A DNA stretch of 19,471 nucleotides from CAVSUZ01 sp963791885 (GCA_963791885.1 CAWBUL010000012.1:1-19471); one strand, 5' to 3'; counted from the stretch's first letter, positions 8,516 through 17,447 are shown. The notes: generated by a model not told the origin, from the sequence alone. Translations and numbers: made by a program.

Positions 8516-8571
8516 CTTCCCGCTTCTGCTTCCCGCCTGCTGTAGAGGGTCTGGGAAGCGGAAGCGGGAAG
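8516..8571. repeat. 19-bp imperfect hairpin at left transposon end
   Basis: The arm 8516-8534 (CTTCCCGCTTCTGCTTCCC) pairs with 8553-8571 (GGGAAGCGGAAGCGGGAAG) with a single mismatch; the spacer is 18 nt. Each arm contains a doubled CTTCCC/GGGAAG unit. It lies about 90 bases downstream of the last gene of the minus-strand transposon operon, so it could act as a transcription terminator without a U-tract, or as a barrier to read-through from the cox operon. A role in transposition is the alternative. Confidence 0.55.
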
Positions 8572-8658
8572 TTGCACGGCGCCGCCGCAGTTTTGGTTGG
8601 ATTTGGGGTGCCGGAGATTGCCGAGGTGGCGTGGGAAGGCGGCCGTCGCGAGCGTTGG

Positions 8659-9612
8659 TCAGTGGCCGGCGAGGCAGTAACCGTCTGCAGATTTGACGAC
8701 GAGGCCGGCAGCGGTCATGGCCGCGAGGCGCTCATAGAGGGTGGTGGTGCGGAGGCGGCAGGATGCCCGCAGTTCGGAGAACGGCCGGGGTTGCTCGCCG
8801 TCGGCGAGGGCTGCGGCGATCCGCTGATCGACGGAAGTTGGTTCGACACGGCGCTCGGGTTGGCGATCGGTCTGGACCGGCTCGAGGGCAAGGGCGTTGG
8901 CGCGCTGGATTAGTTCAAGCGTAACGCCAGGCACGGCAGCAGCGGCACGATGTTCGACGGTCAGGACGATGCGATCGTTACTGTCACGGCGGAGATAGAG
9001 GTTGGAATCGCCCCAGGCATGGAACTCCGACGATCCGCGCAGGGCCTGCCCGGCGCGGAGGGCGCCGGCGCCCTTTTTGGCGTGGTGGACAAGCACGACG
9101 GCGATGGTGTGGCGACGCTGTAGTTCGCGCAGAAAGGCGAGCAGAGGTGCTACATCGCCGCTGACATTCTCGTCGATGCGATGCAAGCGCACGAACGGAT
9201 CGAGGACGAGCAGCCGCGGCTTCAGCCGGGCGACGGTCTCATCGAGACGTACACGATCGGCCTCGAGATCGAGGCGCAGGCTGGGGGCGGTGATCACCTG
9301 GACGTCGAGTTCGGCAAGACTGACGCCGGCGGCAGCACAGATGCCGTCGAGGCGGCGACGGACAATGTGCAGGGCGTCCTCGGCGGGATAGAGCAGGACG
9401 CGGCCGGGGCGGCTGACCGCGAAGCGGCGCAGGCAGGGGATGCCGGCGGCGACGGCGACGGCCAGATCGAGGGCGAGGAAGGATTTGCCGCATTTGGGCT
9501 CGCCGCCGATGATGCCGACGGCTTCTTCCGACCACAGCCCATCGACGAGCCAGCGCCGCTGCTCGGGACAGTCGGCAAGACGCCAAGCCGGCTGGACCGG
9601 AAGCTGGCTCAT
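8659..9612 (-). CDS. RecA-fold / RepA-helicase-like ATPase with C-terminal winged helix
   Basis: This 317-residue protein has Walker A GEPKCGKS (residues 37-44), Walker B LLVLD (134-138), and the motif VVLVHHAKKG (172-181) followed by RGSSEFHAWGDS (192-202). This order fits the RecA-superfamily group containing plasmid RepA hexameric helicases (AAA_25-type), which is distinct from AAA+ proteins. The C-terminal 70 residues (after about 245) read ELRASCRLRTTTLYERLAAM and GLVVKSADGYCL, consistent with a winged helix that binds DNA. The ATG overlaps the stop of the upstream ATPase gene (ATGA), so it is translationally coupled within the transposon operon. A helicase or target-site/strand-handling role is inferred; plasmid-type replication is not supported, because no origin or iterons are seen. 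Confidence 0.82.
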   Translation of the reverse strand: MSQLPVQPAWRLADCPEQRRWLVDGLWSEEAVGIIGGEPKCGKSFLALDLAVAVAAGIPCLRRFAVSRPGRVLLYPAEDALHIVRRRLDGICAAAGVSLAELDVQVITAPSLRLDLEADRVRLDETVARLKPRLLVLDPFVRLHRIDENVSGDVAPLLAFLRELQRRHTIAVVLVHHAKKGAGALRAGQALRGSSEFHAWGDSNLYLRRDSNDRIVLTVEHRAAAAVPGVTLELIQRANALALEPVQTDRQPERRVEPTSVDQRIAAALADGEQPRPFSELRASCRLRTTTLYERLAAMTAAGLVVKSADGYCLAGH

Positions 9613-10454
9613 CGCCGGCGCCGGATCACCACCTTGGTCTCGGTCGCCGCGGGCACGCCACAGGTCTCGAAGAACAGTGTCTCGTCGATCTGACGGGCCT
9701 CACGCTGGGCGGCAACCTCAAGCAATTCACCCGCCATGATCATGAGGGCCCGCGGATTGCCCTGGGCATGATCGCAAAGCGTGGCGATCACTTCCGCCGT
9801 CATCAGTGTTGGGGCGCCAGCTTGCAGGAGGGCGTGCCGCAGGCAATCCTGGAGGTCCTGTGGCGATGCGCGTTCGATCGCCAGGCGTACCCGCAAACGG
9901 CTGGCCAAGGGGAGGAATTCATCGGCGCGCAGACGGTCGGCGAGCCGCCCGTCGCCGGCCAGCACGGTGGTCAACAGGATGTGGGAGTCGAGGTCCGCGG
10001 AGGCCAGCAGGCGCAATTCAGCGAGCACCGCAGGCTGCATCTCCTGTGCCTCGTCGACCAGCAGCACGGGCCTGCTCAGGGTACTTTGGATGTGCGCCTG
10101 CCAGCGCTGGCGCAGGGTCTTGGCACCGCCGTAGCGATTGTGCGGGCGCAATTCGACGCCGAAGAGTTCGCCCATCTCGCGATAGAAGTCGGCGATGTTG
10201 GCCTGCGGGCGACTGATCACGCCGACCGTCACGTCGCGCTGTGTCGCCAGCGAAGCGGACAGGATGCGCAAGGCGGCGGACTTGCCGCAGCCGGGCGCGC
10301 CGGTGACCAAGGCGAAGCCGCCTTCGCCCGCGAGTTGCTGCACCCGCCAGCAGAACGATTCCAGACGTGTGGTGACGTGCAACGCTTCAGTGGGCACGTT
10401 GGGCGTGAACGGGTTCCATTTGAGGCCGTAGAGCGCGAGCATCTTGTTGTTCAC
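9609..10454 (-). CDS. ExeA/TniB-like AAA+ transposition ATPase
   Basis: This 281-residue protein starts with LYGLKWNPFTPNVPTEAL, the hallmark opening of ExeA-type AAA+ ATPases. Walker A is GAPGCGKS (52-59) and Walker B is VLLVDEAQEMQ (130-140). Sensor-like residues follow in HILLTTVLAGD. The C-terminal helical part has NPRALMIMAGELLEVAAQRE. Related proteins (TniB, TnsC, MuB, IstB class) bind DNA, select the target and activate a DDE transposase. The GTG start at 10454 overlaps the transposase stop at 10451 by 3 nt (GTGA); an internal ATG sits four codons later. Position directly after the transposase makes the target-selection role likely. Confidence 0.9.
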   Translation of the reverse strand: MNNKMLALYGLKWNPFTPNVPTEALHVTTRLESFCWRVQQLAGEGGFALVTGAPGCGKSAALRILSASLATQRDVTVGVISRPQANIADFYREMGELFGVELRPHNRYGGAKTLRQRWQAHIQSTLSRPVLLVDEAQEMQPAVLAELRLLASADLDSHILLTTVLAGDGRLADRLRADEFLPLASRLRVRLAIERASPQDLQDCLRHALLQAGAPTLMTAEVIATLCDHAQGNPRALMIMAGELLEVAAQREARQIDETLFFETCGVPAATETKVVIRRRR

Positions 10455-11914
10455 GCGTCATCTCCTTCGTCCTTGGGGAGGTAGGCTGGGGGCAGTCCGG
10501 TCGCGGCCTGCCGGTCGATCATTCGGCCCAGCAACGGTCCGATGCCGCGCGCCGGCGGCGGTGGTGGCGTGACGGGCTCGGAGGTAATCGGCTGCACACT
10601 TCGGCGCAGGCCGCGAGCGTTGGCGGCCTTGTCCTGCGGGAACAACCGGCAGAGCACGGTGCCGGTGTGCGGATCGACGAGATGGACCTGTGTGAGATCC
10701 CATGCTGCGAAGCGGACTTCCAGCACGGAGAGATGCCGATAGCGATTGGGGACTTCGAAGCGGCGGCCTTCGATGACGGCGGTGCAATCACTCTTGCGCA
10801 GGGTGCGTCGCTCGGTTCGGGTAAAGGCCAGCCGCAGCGCCGCGCCATCCGGACAGGGCCGCGTCACGGCGGGGCCGGCCAGGAAGCGTGCGAGCGGCGT
10901 GTCGTCGATCTCGCTATGTCGCTTGCGGTTATAGTCCTGCTCCACCCAGGCCTGCGTCGCCTCGTTGAGCCGGGTCAGGGTGAGGTCATCGATGCCCTCG
11001 AGCATTGCCATCAGCCGGCCCTCGACCGATCCCCACAGGGTCTCCTGTTTGCCGTTCTGATAAGGCGAATACGGCAACGTGGTTTGATGAAGGATGCCGA
11101 GCCTGGCGAGACCTTCGCTGATCTCGGTCGCCGTCATCGCGCTTCCGTTGTCGCTCATGGCGGCGCGCGGCAGGCCGCGCTTCTGCATCGCCTGCGACAA
11201 TCCGTGTGCGATATTCTCTGCCGATTCGGAAAGATACCACTGCAGATGGCAGGCCAGTCGCGAGCGATCGTCGAGCACGCCGAACAGGATCGGTGTTCGC
11301 CATTCACCGCGCGGCGTCAGCACCTTGCGCGAACCGTAATGACAATCCCAATGCCATGTCGCGTTCACATACTCGGACTCGTAGCTGCGCACTTCGCGCA
11401 CTTCGAGCCGGGCTGCGGCGGCCAGCGCGCCGGAGGTCTGTCGCGCCGTCATCGGGCGACGCCTGGTCAGGCCGTGGGCGGCCAGAAACCGCCGCACCGT
11501 CGCGTAGGACGGCACTGGCCGCAACTCGGGCCGGGTCTCGGCCAAGGCGACCAGATTGTCGTGATGCAACTGCGCACTCCAGCTTTTGTGGGCGTCATAC
11601 TGGGCCAGCAGGGCCTGCCGCAGCGGGGTGGTCATCGATGCCTGCTCGCCGGCATCCTGACGCCGCTTGCGGCGCAGCACGCTGACCGGGTCATGCTGCT
11701 CGTTGCGGGCACGGTAGAGCCATCGTTCCAAGGTGGAAACGCCGAAGCGGATCGGCGCGCCGGTGGTTGGGTGCCGCCATTCGCGTGCGGCCAATTGCTG
11801 CAGTGCCGCGCGCAGCGCGCCCTTCGCCGGTGGTGCGGCGAGCAACTGCCCGATCACCGAGAAGCGCAGTCGCGCCCAGCGCTCATGCACCCGCGATCCG
11901 CCTCGCTCTGCCAC
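10451..11914 (-). CDS. DDE (rve-fold) transposase, TniA/Mu-like
   Basis: This 487-residue transposase cuts and joins the element ends. An N-terminal HTH region (FGVSTLERWLYRAR, 58-70, then SYATVRRFLAAHGLTRRRP) precedes the integrase core. The catalytic acids are Asp190 (TWHWDCHYGS), Asp255 (MSDNGSAMTA) and Glu291 (NGKQETLWGS), giving DD35E spacing. A C-terminal beta-barrel-like region (CTAVIEGRRFEVPNRYRHL; VDPHTGTVL) matches the Mu-transposase C-terminal type. The proline-rich tail could contact the ATPase. The GTG start is supported by GGAGA at 11921-11925, 6 nt upstream. The frame is fully intact, so the element may still be active. Its stop overlaps the AAA+ gene. Confidence 0.93.
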   Translation of the reverse strand: MAERGGSRVHERWARLRFSVIGQLLAAPPAKGALRAALQQLAAREWRHPTTGAPIRFGVSTLERWLYRARNEQHDPVSVLRRKRRQDAGEQASMTTPLRQALLAQYDAHKSWSAQLHHDNLVALAETRPELRPVPSYATVRRFLAAHGLTRRRPMTARQTSGALAAAARLEVREVRSYESEYVNATWHWDCHYGSRKVLTPRGEWRTPILFGVLDDRSRLACHLQWYLSESAENIAHGLSQAMQKRGLPRAAMSDNGSAMTATEISEGLARLGILHQTTLPYSPYQNGKQETLWGSVEGRLMAMLEGIDDLTLTRLNEATQAWVEQDYNRKRHSEIDDTPLARFLAGPAVTRPCPDGAALRLAFTRTERRTLRKSDCTAVIEGRRFEVPNRYRHLSVLEVRFAAWDLTQVHLVDPHTGTVLCRLFPQDKAANARGLRRSVQPITSEPVTPPPPPARGIGPLLGRMIDRQAATGLPPAYLPKDEGDDA

Positions 11915-12001
11915 GCCCGTTCTCCAAAAATCAACGAGGCGGACGGTAAGCGCCGTCGTCGAGGGCAGCGACGCGCATCTTCTGCGGGTTGGTGGCCTCC
12001 G

Positions 12002-12577
12002 TCAGAAAGCGCGCGTGGCCGATGCGCCGCCGGTCAGCGGCCCAAGGAACCGCAGCAAGGCGGTGAGCTTCTGTTCGATGTCGCCGGCAAAGCGGTCGAG
12101 CAACGAGACCGGCAGACCGGCGATGTCGAGCGGCGGAACCAGGGCGGCCTTGGCGACCGGCGCGAAGGGGCTGTCGGTAAAGGTCGAACGCCACCACGCA
12201 CGCCAGCGCACGAGAGTTCGCCGATCGATCCCCGGTACCGTCGACAAGCGTGCCAGGCGCGCAGGCGTCGTGCCAAGCAGCATCGCCGAGATCAATGTCA
12301 CGACCGTGGCGAGATAGACTTTGCGGCCGAGAAAGCGCAGCGAGGGCGGGGTCATCCGCTTGCGACAGCCATCCGCCGCACAGCAGAAGCTGAAGCGCTG
12401 GCCATACGCGTGGCCCAACCCGGCGGGGCAACCGCGCGGTTTGCGGGCAAACTGCGCCGAATGGAGCGCGCCACCGCATAAGTGGCAGCCCGCGGCGCGA
12501 GCGGTGGCCGAAAGATCGTGGTCGAAGACGAGGAGTTGCTCATGGAACTTGGCGTCGGCCAGCACAGCTTGGTACAA
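12002..12577 (-). CDS. Zinc-ribbon/HTH transposon-associated protein
   Basis: This is about 191 residues if the TTG at 12577 is the start; AAGGA lies 8 nt upstream, and the translation then opens LYQAVLADAKFHEQLLVF. It has a cysteine pair CHLCGG (about residue 31) and a second cluster FCCAADGCRKRMTPP, together suggesting a zinc ribbon. A helix-turn-helix-like segment follows (TPARLARLSTVPGIDRRTLV, then RWRAWW). I recognise this as a family that recurs next to this transposase, but know of no tested function. It is first in the transposon operon, 87 nt ahead of the transposase, so a DNA-binding role at the transposon ends or in regulation is plausible. The same frame is open further upstream, so the start is not certain. 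Confidence 0.7.
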   Translation of the reverse strand: MYQAVLADAKFHEQLLVFDHDLSATARAAGCHLCGGALHSAQFARKPRGCPAGLGHAYGQRFSFCCAADGCRKRMTPPSLRFLGRKVYLATVVTLISAMLLGTTPARLARLSTVPGIDRRTLVRWRAWWRSTFTDSPFAPVAKAALVPPLDIAGLPVSLLDRFAGDIEQKLTALLRFLGPLTGGASATRAF

Positions 12578-12608
12578 GGGGTCCGTCCTTTGAACTGACG
12601 TTGGCGAG
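12578..12608. promoter_or_regulatory. 31-nt divergent intergenic region
   Basis: The zinc-ribbon gene (leftward) and the SEC-C gene (rightward) start only 31 nt apart. The leftward gene has AAGGA 8 nt before its TTG; the rightward ATG has only a weak GGCGAG. Promoters for both directions must overlap the opposite coding regions, suggesting linked control or autoregulation. No -10/-35 pair is clear. Confidence 0.4.
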
Positions 12609-13070
<462 letters not shown>

Positions 13071-13285
13071 TTCTTCGGATCCACCTGCTTGCCCAGCCTC
13101 GCCGGGTGCTCGACGGCGTCAAGGCATCCACGCCTGCGGCGCGGAGCCTCCTTGACCCCGCCTGCGCTCCCGGCGGTCTTGAACGCAGGTCGGCGCCAAG
13201 GAATGGTCTCTCAGTCTCACCAAGGAATGGCCAACAGGGACCGAGGGCTCAGCCCCGATCGGTAAGGGGCCGGCTCGGCCGCCCC
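13071..13285. other. Non-coding right arm of the transposon
   Basis: No gene is recognised between the SEC-C stop and the right inverted repeat. The stretch holds a short stem (CCTGCG at 13161-13166 pairing with CGCAGG at 13184-13189), an 11-bp direct repeat, and a GC-rich partial hairpin (AGGGGC...GCCCCT, about 13265-13286) that could end SEC-C transcription. Confidence 0.45.
13196..13230 (+). repeat. 11-bp direct repeat CCAAGGAATGG
   Basis: CCAAGGAATGG occurs at 13196-13206 and 13220-13230, a 24-base period. That is the same period as the TTTGATGT repeat at the left end, although the sequences differ. It may be a protein-binding site in the transposon's right arm. Confidence 0.4.
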
Positions 13286-13302
13286 TCAAAGTCCGTGATC
13301 AG
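13286..13302 (-). repeat. Right terminal inverted repeat block of the transposon
   Basis: TCAAAGTCCGTGATCAG is the inverted partner of 8495-8511 with 15 of 17 matches. Outside it the sequence AAAACGCGGAAAACCCGTCA runs to the provisional tip at 13322. The left outer segment has a loosely similar A-rich pattern. Confidence 0.65.
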
Positions 13303-13397
13303 AAAACGCGGAAAACCCGTCACTTTGCTAGTTCAGGCTCACTGGTCGGCGCCCTGCGCGGCTTTTCGCGCTTGGTCAACTAGTCCTCCCAGCGGTA

Positions 13398-13640
13398 TCA
13401 TCCCCTCACTGCTCCTGGCTTCGCCAACTGCGCCTGGGTGAGATTGCGGGTGCCCAATACGTCGGCGCCGCTGAGGTCGGCGTTGCCCAGGTCGCCAAGG
13501 AACGGGGGGCCGTTTTTTAATGGAGCCGTTGAACCGGAATCTTTCAGGACGGCGCCGACCAGGTTGGCGCCGACAGAATGGCGCCAGCAGGTTGGTGCGT
13601 TTCACGTTGTCCTCCAGCTGGCGGCCCATTCGTATGGGTG
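13398..13640 (-). pseudogene. Pentapeptide-repeat protein remnant
   Basis: Reading leftward, the frame gives ANLVGAVLKD, then LGDLGNADLSGADVLGTRNL and TQAQLAKPGAVRG, stopping at 13398-13400. The A(D/N)LxG five-residue repeats are the pentapeptide-repeat signature, which folds as a right-handed beta-helix. Upstream, VKRTNLLA continues the repeat pattern only after a frameshift near 13580, and no start or full N-terminus is present. It lies just outside the right end of the transposon. It is a decayed gene fragment of unknown original role. Confidence 0.65.
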
Positions 13641-13651
13641 AATGCGGCTGA

Positions 13652-14622
13652 CCCAGCGAGGCGAACATCCGCGACGGTCGGATAGCCATTCACGGCCATG
13701 AGGAGATCAGCTTCCACTAGGATCGACTTCAGGACGTGGGAAACACCGTCAGTGCCGCCGAGAGCCAAGCCGTAGATATACGGCCGGCCAATGCCGACTG
13801 CCCGAGCGCCCAGGGCCAAGGCCTTGATAACGTCCATTCCGCTCCGAATACCGGAATTCGATCGTCCTGGGGGACCAGCCGCAGATATGACCGTCGCGAG
13901 CATGTCGTTGCTGGCACACCGCCGTTGGCCTATCGTCCACCATGGTTGGAGCAATAGATACCTTCCACTCCAGCATCTAACTCACGGCCAGCGTCATTAG
14001 GGTCGCAGATCCCCTTGAGCAGGAGAGGAAGTTTCGTGAGGGACCGGAGCCACGGAAGGTCGGCCCAAGTAATGACCATTCCAAACAGCTCGGCCCAGTT
14101 TCTGATCGCTGCGGTGGGATCATCCTCAGGCGGCTTCTCGACCAACGATCTGAAACGGATCGGTGAAGTAGTTGACGAGCACGTCATCGCGCAGTCGGGG
14201 AAAGTTGGAGGCGTTCAAGTCGCGCCGCCGGTATCCGGTCACCCAAGTGTCCAAGGTCACGATAATGGCTTCTGTAGCCTGCCATCTCGGCCCGGCCGAC
14301 GAGGCTCTGCGCGACTGCCTTGTCGCGCGGTGTATAGAGCTGGAAGAAGCCAGAGGTATCACCGAGGGCCTCGGCTACGGTCTCCATCTTGTCGTTCATC
14401 AAGGTGGAGCCTACAAACGGGACCCCGGTGGCCGCCGCGGCCTAGCGGCGGCGATATCGCCATGTCCATCTTCTGCACAAAGGCCGGTGACTCCGATCGG
14501 GCTCATGAAAATCAGTGACGGCATCCGGAGCCCGAAAAGCTCGACGCTCAGATCCCGCTGCGCCGTGTGACCAGCATCCTCGGAACGATGCCCCAATGCG
14601 CAAAGGCGTCTGCGTTGCTCTC
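13652..14622 (-). pseudogene. FMN-dependent lactate 2-monooxygenase-like remnant
   Basis: FMN-dependent alpha-hydroxy-acid oxidising enzymes convert lactate or related acids to 2-oxo acids or decarboxylated products. The pieces, in gene order and in several frames, are NADAFAHWGIVPRMLV, DLSVELFGLRMPSLIFMSPI, VGSTLMNDKMETVAEALGDT, IIVTLDTWVTGYRRRDLNAS, WAELFGMVITWADLPWLRSL, GVEGIYCSNHGGR (the catalytic histidine region) and IYGLALGGTDGVSHVLKSIL. This order and the length fit the lactate-2-monooxygenase branch rather than the shorter glycolate oxidases. At least five frame changes are needed, and the C-terminal stop is missing after TVADVR. The N-terminus runs straight into a response-regulator fragment. 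Clearly non-functional unless the indels are errors. Confidence 0.8.
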
Positions 14623-14882
14623 TCAGGGCGATCCGCGCCGTGCTGAACAGGACTACGCAGGCGAGTTGTTCAGTGCGGCTGATCGGCTTCTCGATGAAGT
14701 CGGAGGGCCCGCCTTTCATGGCCTCCACCGCGATCGCGACATCGCTGTCGCCGGTGATCATGATGGCGGCTGGCGGCGCGCCTCCTGCAGTCGCCGCAGC
14801 AGAATCGAGTCCGTTCATGTTCGAAGAGATGTGATCACGAGCCCGCAAGGCCGCCAGGAACGCCTCGCAGGTGGCACGATCA
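14623..14882 (-). pseudogene. Response-regulator receiver fragment (FixJ/NarL type), inverted
   Basis: Leftward translation gives RATCEAFLAAL, MNGLDS, AIMITGDSDVAIAVEAMKGG and DFIEKPISRTEQL. These are the distal half of a receiver domain: the conserved Thr in ITG and the Lys-Pro in EKP are visible. The acidic pocket and phosphoryl Asp region are missing or scrambled (only DHISSNMNGLD remains). The DNA-binding half of what looks like the same gene type lies on the opposite strand immediately to the right. On its left the fragment runs without a stop into the lactate-monooxygenase remnant. Confidence 0.7.
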
Positions 14883-14900
14883 GGGATGCTTACAGGTTTA

Positions 14901-15118
14901 GCCTGGCGCGAGGATGCGGCCAGCCACATTGCTGGGCTGACCCGCGGCAGTGTCAGGTCATGGAGATCGTTCTCGCCGGCGATCCCAGCAAGGACATCGC
15001 CGCGGATCTCGGCATCAGCCAACGCGGTAGAGAACCATCGGGCCGCGATTATGACGAAGACGGCGGAACCAGATCACCGCCGGCATTGGCTCCGTTGGCA
15101 CTGGCTCCGGCGGTAAAT
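14901..15118 (+). pseudogene. LuxR-type HTH fragment of a FixJ-like response regulator
   Basis: Rightward translation, in alternating frames, gives AWREDAASHIAGLT, PRQCQVMEIVLAGDPSKDIA, ADLGISQR, VENHRAAIMTKT and PPALAPLALAPAVN. This is the linker plus LuxR/GerE helix-turn-helix that ends FixJ/NarL-type regulators. Frame changes are required near 14943, 15029 and 15065. There is no receiver upstream on the same strand; the receiver fragment is on the minus strand next to it. Confidence 0.7.
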
Positions 15119-15246
15119 GATGGGCATGAGGTTAGTCGGCCGTTTCCGGCTTTAAGCCTAATGCTGTTGTGGGTTGCTTCGGTCCGCCCTGCCAGTGATC
15201 AAGCAGCTAGTGTAGTCGCCAAAATCGTAGCCAAGGAAATCCCATC

Positions 15247-15582
15247 ATGACCCAGCCCGCCGTTGAACAAATCGCAAAGACCAGCACTGACGCGCTGACC
15301 GAGAGCGGTCATTCCTCCAGTGCCGCTTTCAGGACTTGAGCAAAGCCACCAGGAAATGGCAGTCAGGAATGCCAACAACCTGACCGTTGCGGTGAAGGAA
15401 CTTGCCGGTGTGAAAAGCCCGGGAGAATTCATCTAATACAGCAGAAGTTGATCAAGGACGGCGTCCAAGCCGCTGTCGCCGACAGTCAAAACATTGCGCA
15501 TCTGACCGCTGCCGTGTTCACCGCGGCTTTTGAGTCGGTGAAGAAGCAGATCGAGGCGATGCAGAAGCCTCCCTTGCATTAA
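15247..15582 (+). pseudogene. Phasin-family PHA-granule protein, frameshifted
   Basis: Phasins coat polyhydroxyalkanoate granules in the cytoplasm. The ATG at 15247 has AAGGAA at 15233-15238 upstream. The reconstructed protein is about 112 residues and helix-rich. Pieces in order are MTQPAVEQIAKTSTDALTES, FQDLSKAT, EMAVRNANNLTVAVKELAGV, KSPGEFI, QQKLIKDGVQAAVADSQNIA and TAAFESVKKQIEAMQKPPLH, then TAA at 15580. Frame changes are needed near 15330, 15351 and 15434. The KSPGEFI-QQK segment followed by amphipathic helix is typical of the phasin_2 group. Phasins of this type occur in PHA-storing alphaproteobacteria. Confidence 0.75.
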
Positions 15583-15669
15583 ACCCCGGCCGACTTTTTC
15601 GGCAGTTGCAGTTTGCGCGGCACTCCATCTCCAGGGTATGCGCGAAACGAACCGCAAATCTTAAGTTGA

Positions 15670-17447
15670 CTAAAACAGCGCCTCTTCCAGTGCTAACGTT
15701 GACGCCGCGCCCATCGTGATTTCGTCACGCCACGGCCCCGCCTCCGGCAGCACATGCTCGGCATAGAAGCGCGCCGTAGCGATCTTGCCCCGCAGGAAAG
15801 CGGGACTTCCTGACCGGACGTCAAGAGATGGTGAGCGATCCGTGCTGCTCGGGCCATCTGCCAGCCGCCTGCGACGGTGCCTGTGAGTCAGGTAAGGCAC
15901 CCCCCCGGCGGCAGTTTCCCGTGGATCGCTGTCATAGTGCGCCAGCATCCAGGCGTAGCGTCCTGAACGCCGTCAGTGCGGTGGTCAGCGCGGACCGGAT
16001 CAAAGCCAGATCGGTATCGTTGCTCGGTCCCAGCGCGGTCAGCTCCGCTTGCATGTCGCGGATCAGTGCTCCCGCATGTTCGCCTTTGTCGCGGGCCAGC
16101 TTGCGGCCGATCAGGTCGTTCGCCTGAATACCCGTCGTGCCTTCGTAAATCGTCGTGATGCGCGCATCGCGCAAATACTGCGCGGCGCCGGTTTCCTCCA
16201 CATAACCCACGCCGCCATGCACCTGGATCCCGGCGGACGCGATCATGATCGAGCTTTCGGTGCACCAGCCTTTGACCACAGGGGTGAGGAACTCGACCCG
16301 TCCCTGGTTGCGCGCCCGTGTGGCGGCGTCCGGATGACGCTGGGCGCGGTCCATGCAGGCCGCCGTGCAATAAGCCAGCGCACGCATCGCCTCGGTGCGG
16401 GCGCGCATGTCCATCAGCATCCGGCGTACGTCGGGATGATTGATAATCGCCGCGCCCGCGGTGCTGCCGATCGGTTTCCCTGCACCCGATCACGGGCGTA
16501 TCCGACGGCTTTCTGGTAGGCAGCTTCGGAAACCGCCACGCCCTCCAGCCCCACGTTCAGGCGAGCGTGGTTCATCATGGTGAACATGTATTCAAGGCCA
16601 CGGTTCGGCTGGCCGACCAGGTAGGCAATCGCGCCCTCCTTGTCGCCGTATGACATCACGGCCGTGGGTGAACCATGGACGCCGAGTTTGTGTTCGATCG
16701 ACGAGCAAACAAGATCGTTCCTCGGTCCCAGGCTGCCATCGGGATTGACCAGGAATTTCGGTGCAACGAACAGCGAAATGCCGCGTGTACCCGGGGCCCG
16801 CCGGGCAATCGGGCAAGCACGAGATGGATGATGTTCTCGGCGAGATCGTGCTCGCCCCAGGTAATGAATATCTTGGACCCGAACAAGCGATAGTGGTCGC
16901 CGTCCGGTTCCGCCCGTGTCCGTATGGCGGACAGGTCGGATCCCGCCTGCGGCTCGGTCAGGTTCATCGTCCCGGTCCACGTGCCGGCAACCATTTTCGG
17001 CAGGAAGCGCTGTTTGAGTTCGTCGGACGCATGGTGTGCAAGCGCCTGGACCGCGCCCATGGTGAGCATTTGACAGAGTGAGAAGGACAGGTTGGCGGAT
17101 TTCCACATCTCGGCGACGGCGCTGCAAACCAGTGCCGGCATGCCTTGGCCGCCGATGTCACGACTGGCCGGCATGCCGTGCCAGCCGGCTTCGATGAATT
17201 GCCGGTACGCCGCGGGGAAGCCGTCCGGCGTGGCGACCTTCCCATCGGCCCAGCGAGAACCCTGCCGATCGCCGCTTGCGTTCAACGGTGCGAGCACTTC
17301 GCCTGCAAAACGGCTGGCCTCGACAAGGATCGCCTCGATCAACTCCGGCTCGGCGTCCTCGAAACCCGCGAAGCTGGCGATCTCCGGCAGTTCGGCCAGG
17401 TGCTTCAGCACGAACCGCATGTCGTCCAACGGGGCGGTGTTGGTCAC
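15670..17447 (-). pseudogene. Acyl-CoA dehydrogenase (DmdC-like, about 590 aa), multiply frameshifted
   Basis: This FAD enzyme introduces a double bond between C2 and C3 of an acyl-CoA. The start is likely the GTG at 17447 (VTNTAPLDDMRFVLKHL), which matches the long acyl-CoA dehydrogenase branch that includes 3-methylthiopropanoyl-CoA dehydrogenase. Pieces in order are PASRDIGGQGMPALVCSAVA, TGTMNLTEPQAGSDLSAIRT (FAD/substrate loop), GSKIFITWGEHDLAENIIHL, TRGISLFVAPKFLVNPDGSL, MMNHARLNVGLEGVAVSEAA, SAGIQVHGGVGYVEETGAAQ and RDARITTIYEGTTGIQANDL. The C-terminal extension includes GTVAGGWQMARAAR and ends at TAG 15670-15672. Frameshifts lie near 16793, 16479 (a shortened GGG run), 15955, 15893 and 15835. 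The substrate cannot be told from the sequence. Confidence 0.85.

Noticed and set aside
8659..9612. Plasmid replication module because of RepA-like ATPase
   Set aside because: No initiator, primase, iterons or partition genes nearby; the gene is embedded in a transposition operon.
10667..12481. A 604-codon open frame on the plus strand opposite the transposase
   Set aside because: It is antisense to the transposase and zinc-ribbon genes, has Arg/Gly/Gln-rich composition without any domain, and is expected from high GC at codon position 3 on the other strand.
13106..13441. Plus-strand open frame across the right end of the transposon
   Set aside because: It crosses the inverted repeat and has no family resemblance; composition is that of non-coding GC-rich DNA.
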